NCBI GenBank assembly: GCA_029558435.1 | Contig: JAKQEZ010000021.1 | Span: 1-15,657 of the forward strand | Length of the DNA stretch: 15,657 nt | DNA from: Bacteroidota bacterium | GTDB taxonomy: Bacteria; Bacteroidota; Bacteroidia; Flavobacteriales; Crocinitomicaceae | Direction: 5' to 3' | Shown: positions 14,206 through 15,657 of the stretch, piece after piece | How the letters are laid out: every line of letters starts with the position of its first letter | Position numbering within the stretch: the stretch's first letter is position 1 | The notes under the pieces: model-generated | What the model saw: the letters and a program-made list of their open reading frames with translations, nothing else | What the model was told of the DNA's origin: nothing | Databases searched by the model: none | Translations under genes and position numbers: made by a program

Positions 14206-14237
14206 AAAAAATGGCATAAGTAGCACTTACACCATTT
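14206..14237 (-). terminator. Rho-independent terminator after tRNA-Leu
   Basis: In the minus direction AAATGGTGTAAGT (14225-14237) pairs with ACTTATGCCATTT (14209-14221), including two G-U pairs, around a 3-base GCT loop, and runs into six T (14206-14211). It lies 9 bases after the tRNA 3' end and ends the tRNA transcript ahead of tig. Confidence 0.8.
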
Positions 14238-14245
14238 AGTTTTCG

Positions 14246-14327
14246 TGCGGATGGAGGGACTCGAACCCGCACACCTCTCGGCACTAGATCCTAAGTCTAG
14301 CGTGTCTACCAATTTCACCACATCCGC
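14246..14327 (-). tRNA. tRNA-Leu(UAG)
   Basis: The 82-base gene folds into a class II tRNA: acceptor GCGGATG with CATCCGC and discriminator A, a D-arm region with AATTGGTAGAC, anticodon stem CTAGA/TCTAG around the loop CTTAGGA (anticodon TAG, reading CUA and other CUN leucine codons), a long variable arm (TGCCGAGAGGTGT), and a T loop TTCGAGT. The 3' CCA is not encoded (CGA follows), so it must be added by the CCA enzyme. One oddity is the T stem, GCGGG opposite CCCTC, which contains a C-U mismatch at its second pair. Confidence 0.96.
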
Positions 14328-14387
14328 AATTGTTTATTTCAATGGTAAAGTGCTCATCACCTTACACCCAACTTTCTTTTGGGTTTG

Positions 14388-14416
14388 CAAAGATACTATT
14401 TTTTTATTTTAAACAA
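14388..14416 (-). promoter_or_regulatory. Promoter for tRNA-Leu
   Basis: On the minus strand TTG (14414-14416), an 18-base spacer and TATCTTTG (14388-14395, exact TAnnTTTG) form a strong Bacteroidota promoter. Transcription would start near 14382, about 55 bases before the mature tRNA 5' end, so a leader is removed by RNase P. The first part of this leader includes an inverted repeat ACCCAA/TTGGGT (14366-14384). Confidence 0.75.
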
Positions 14417-14490
14417 GGGGTTGACCACTTTTTTTTAATTTTTAGAAAAATAATTTGAACCAAAACGCATTTTAAGTGTATGGATTACTA

Positions 14491-14498
14491 TACTTTTA
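14491..14498 (+). promoter_or_regulatory. Possible -7 box for the alpha-2-macroglobulin-like gene
   Basis: TACTTTTA matches TAnnTTTG except for the last base and ends 17 bases before the ATG at 14515, in line with the other promoters here. No TTG lies at a suitable -33 spacing. This is a weak call. Confidence 0.33.
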
Positions 14499-14514
14499 TA
14501 AAAAACAAATGGCT

Positions 14515-15657
14515 ATGAAACGTTTTATTGTCCTATTTTCTTCAATTGCACTTGCTCTTATCTTGCTTTCGGGTGGCTGCGAAGAGAAAAAAACAAATTC
14601 AGAAAATACAACCACAACTATGAATGAAAATAAAAAATATACTTTTACAGATTACGATGCTAGCTGGAAAAAAGTGGACTCGCTAGATGCTAAAAATCTT
14701 CCAAAATCTGCCCTTGATTTGGTTAATCAAATTATGGCAAAAGCAACATCTGACAATAATCAACCGATGCAGTTCAAAGCACTGATGTATCAATTAAAAT
14801 ACAGTCAAGTGTTGGAAGACAACGATTTCAATGCCATTCTAGCTAAAATAAATCAGTTACAAGCACGTAACCAAGCACCCTTATCGCAACTTTTATCTTC
14901 TTTAAAAGCTGAATTGATTTGGAATTATTATTCCAACAACCGTTATCAAATTCACAACCGTTCACAAACGCAAAATTTTGAGTTGAACGATATTACAACA
15001 TGGGATTTAAAAAAATTAATGAACGAAGTTTTTACAAATTTCAATGCTTCATTAACCAATAAAGAACACAATCAATCTATTGCGTTGCAAGCTTGGGATT
15101 ACATTCTCACCAACAATACGCCAGAAACCTATCTCTCTGCACCAACAGTTTATGATTTCTTGGCTCACCGAGCATTGTCTGTTTTGCAAAATGACGAACT
15201 TTCAATTACCCGCCCAGCCGATAAATTTGCGGTTAACGATAGCACCTATTTTGGCTCCGATAAACAGTTCTTGGCCATCAATACACAATCGGAAGATTCG
15301 CTTTCAACACAGCTACACTACATAAAAACCTTGCAAGAATTGGTGCGCTTTCATCAAACAAACAATTATCCGGTTGCCAAAGTGCGCAATCAATTAAAAC
15401 GTTATTTATTTGTTTATCAAAACAGTACTTCGGAGCAAAAATCAACTTGGTATGAGCGCGCATTGCAATCTATGCAAAAAGAATTTGCAAACAATCCTTC
15501 TATAGGAGAAGTCAACGCCGCTTTGGCCAGTTTGTATATTGATTTAAGCGCCAATGCAGCTAAAAACAGCCCTCATTATTCACTATTGAAAAAAGCACAT
15601 GAGCTGTGTACTTCTACTATTAAAAACCATCCAAATTCAGTGGGAAGTAGCCAATGC
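14515..15657 (+). CDS. Alpha-2-macroglobulin-like lipoprotein (N-terminal 381 residues; runs off the window)
   Basis: An open frame of 381 codons runs to the window edge without a stop. It begins with a lipoprotein signal peptide (MKRFIVLFSSIALALILLSGG) and Cys22 as the likely lipid anchor; Ser at -3 of the lipobox is unusual. A Thr/Asn-rich linker leads to YTFTDYDASWKKVDSLDAKN followed by LPKSALDLVNQIMAKA, the helical N-terminal region I associate with very large (about 1,900-2,000 residue) Bacteroidota alpha-2-macroglobulin family proteins. The visible part is helical and repeat-like, as in TPR-type solenoids. The macroglobulin domains and any thioester motif would lie beyond base 15657, so the call rests on this N-terminal pattern only. 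Such proteins are thought to trap foreign proteases at the outer membrane. An in-frame ATG six bases earlier (14509) is possible; 14515 gives the more usual signal peptide start (MKR). Confidence 0.7.
   Translation, partial: MKRFIVLFSSIALALILLSGGCEEKKTNSENTTTTMNENKKYTFTDYDASWKKVDSLDAKNLPKSALDLVNQIMAKATSDNNQPMQFKALMYQLKYSQVLEDNDFNAILAKINQLQARNQAPLSQLLSSLKAELIWNYYSNNRYQIHNRSQTQNFELNDITTWDLKKLMNEVFTNFNASLTNKEHNQSIALQAWDYILTNNTPETYLSAPTVYDFLAHRALSVLQNDELSITRPADKFAVNDSTYFGSDKQFLAINTQSEDSLSTQLHYIKTLQELVRFHQTNNYPVAKVRNQLKRYLFVYQNSTSEQKSTWYERALQSMQKEFANNPSIGEVNAALASLYIDLSANAAKNSPHYSLLKKAHELCTSTIKNHPNSVGSSQC

Noticed and set aside
14366..14384. Inverted repeat ACCCAA/TTGGGT near the tRNA promoter considered as a terminator or operator
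   Set aside because: There is no T-run in the useful direction and it lies at the expected transcript start, so at most it is a small hairpin in the removed tRNA leader.
1..15657. Search by eye for CRISPR arrays, insertion sequences, phage or defence genes
   Set aside because: No regularly spaced repeats, transposase motifs or terminal inverted repeats with target duplications were seen, and all substantial frames were accounted for by other genes. Gene order and base use look uniform across the window.

Overview
The window reads as chromosome from an AT-rich member of the Bacteroidota, most likely the order Flavobacteriales (a Crocinitomicaceae/Fluviicola-like lineage is a guess). The evidence is: promoter -7 boxes of the Bacteroidota type TAnnTTTG in front of several genes with short leaders, little Shine-Dalgarno signal, a secreted protease ending in a type IX secretion (T9SS) sorting domain, a Bacteroidota-type trigger factor, a tRNA gene without an encoded CCA end, and the start of a large lipoprotein resembling bacterial alpha-2-macroglobulins. 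I see no insertion sequence, phage gene, CRISPR array or integration scar. Most of it looks like ordinary core and envelope genes.

Layout. (1) 1-1438, minus strand: sufS followed by sufE (cut by the window edge), the sulfur-donor pair of the SUF iron-sulfur pathway. (2) 1559-3490, plus strand: a PadR-type repressor and a HAAS-like/PspC membrane protein in one operon, with a 23-bp dyad upstream that looks like a PadR operator covering the promoter -33 region; a bidirectional terminator follows. (3) 3567-5822, minus strand: a T9SS-secreted lysyl-endopeptidase-like protease. (4) 5956-8749, plus strand: a tightly coupled unit of a lipoprotein of unknown function, an exported protein of unknown function and a uridine-kinase-family P-loop enzyme. 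(5) 8739-12744, minus strand: dsbD, which overlaps the kinase gene tail-to-tail by 11 bp, a 94-residue unknown protein, and two tandem paralogous outer-membrane-barrel-like proteins of 229 residues each. (6) 12778-14416, minus strand: tig (trigger factor) with its terminator, and upstream of it tRNA-Leu(UAG) with its own promoter and its own terminator. (7) 14515 to the window end, plus strand: the N-terminal part of an alpha-2-macroglobulin-like lipoprotein.

How the parts fit. Much of the content concerns the cell envelope: thiol transfer to the periplasm (DsbD), membrane-stress-type signalling (PadR/HAAS/PspC), secreted proteolysis with at least seven cysteines in the protease domain, a possible protease trap (alpha-2-macroglobulin-like) and outer-membrane barrels. 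A direct functional link between these blocks is not shown by the sequence. The least explained parts are the three-gene unit 5956-8749, the paired barrels with basic C-terminal tails, and several dyad sequences placed over promoters.
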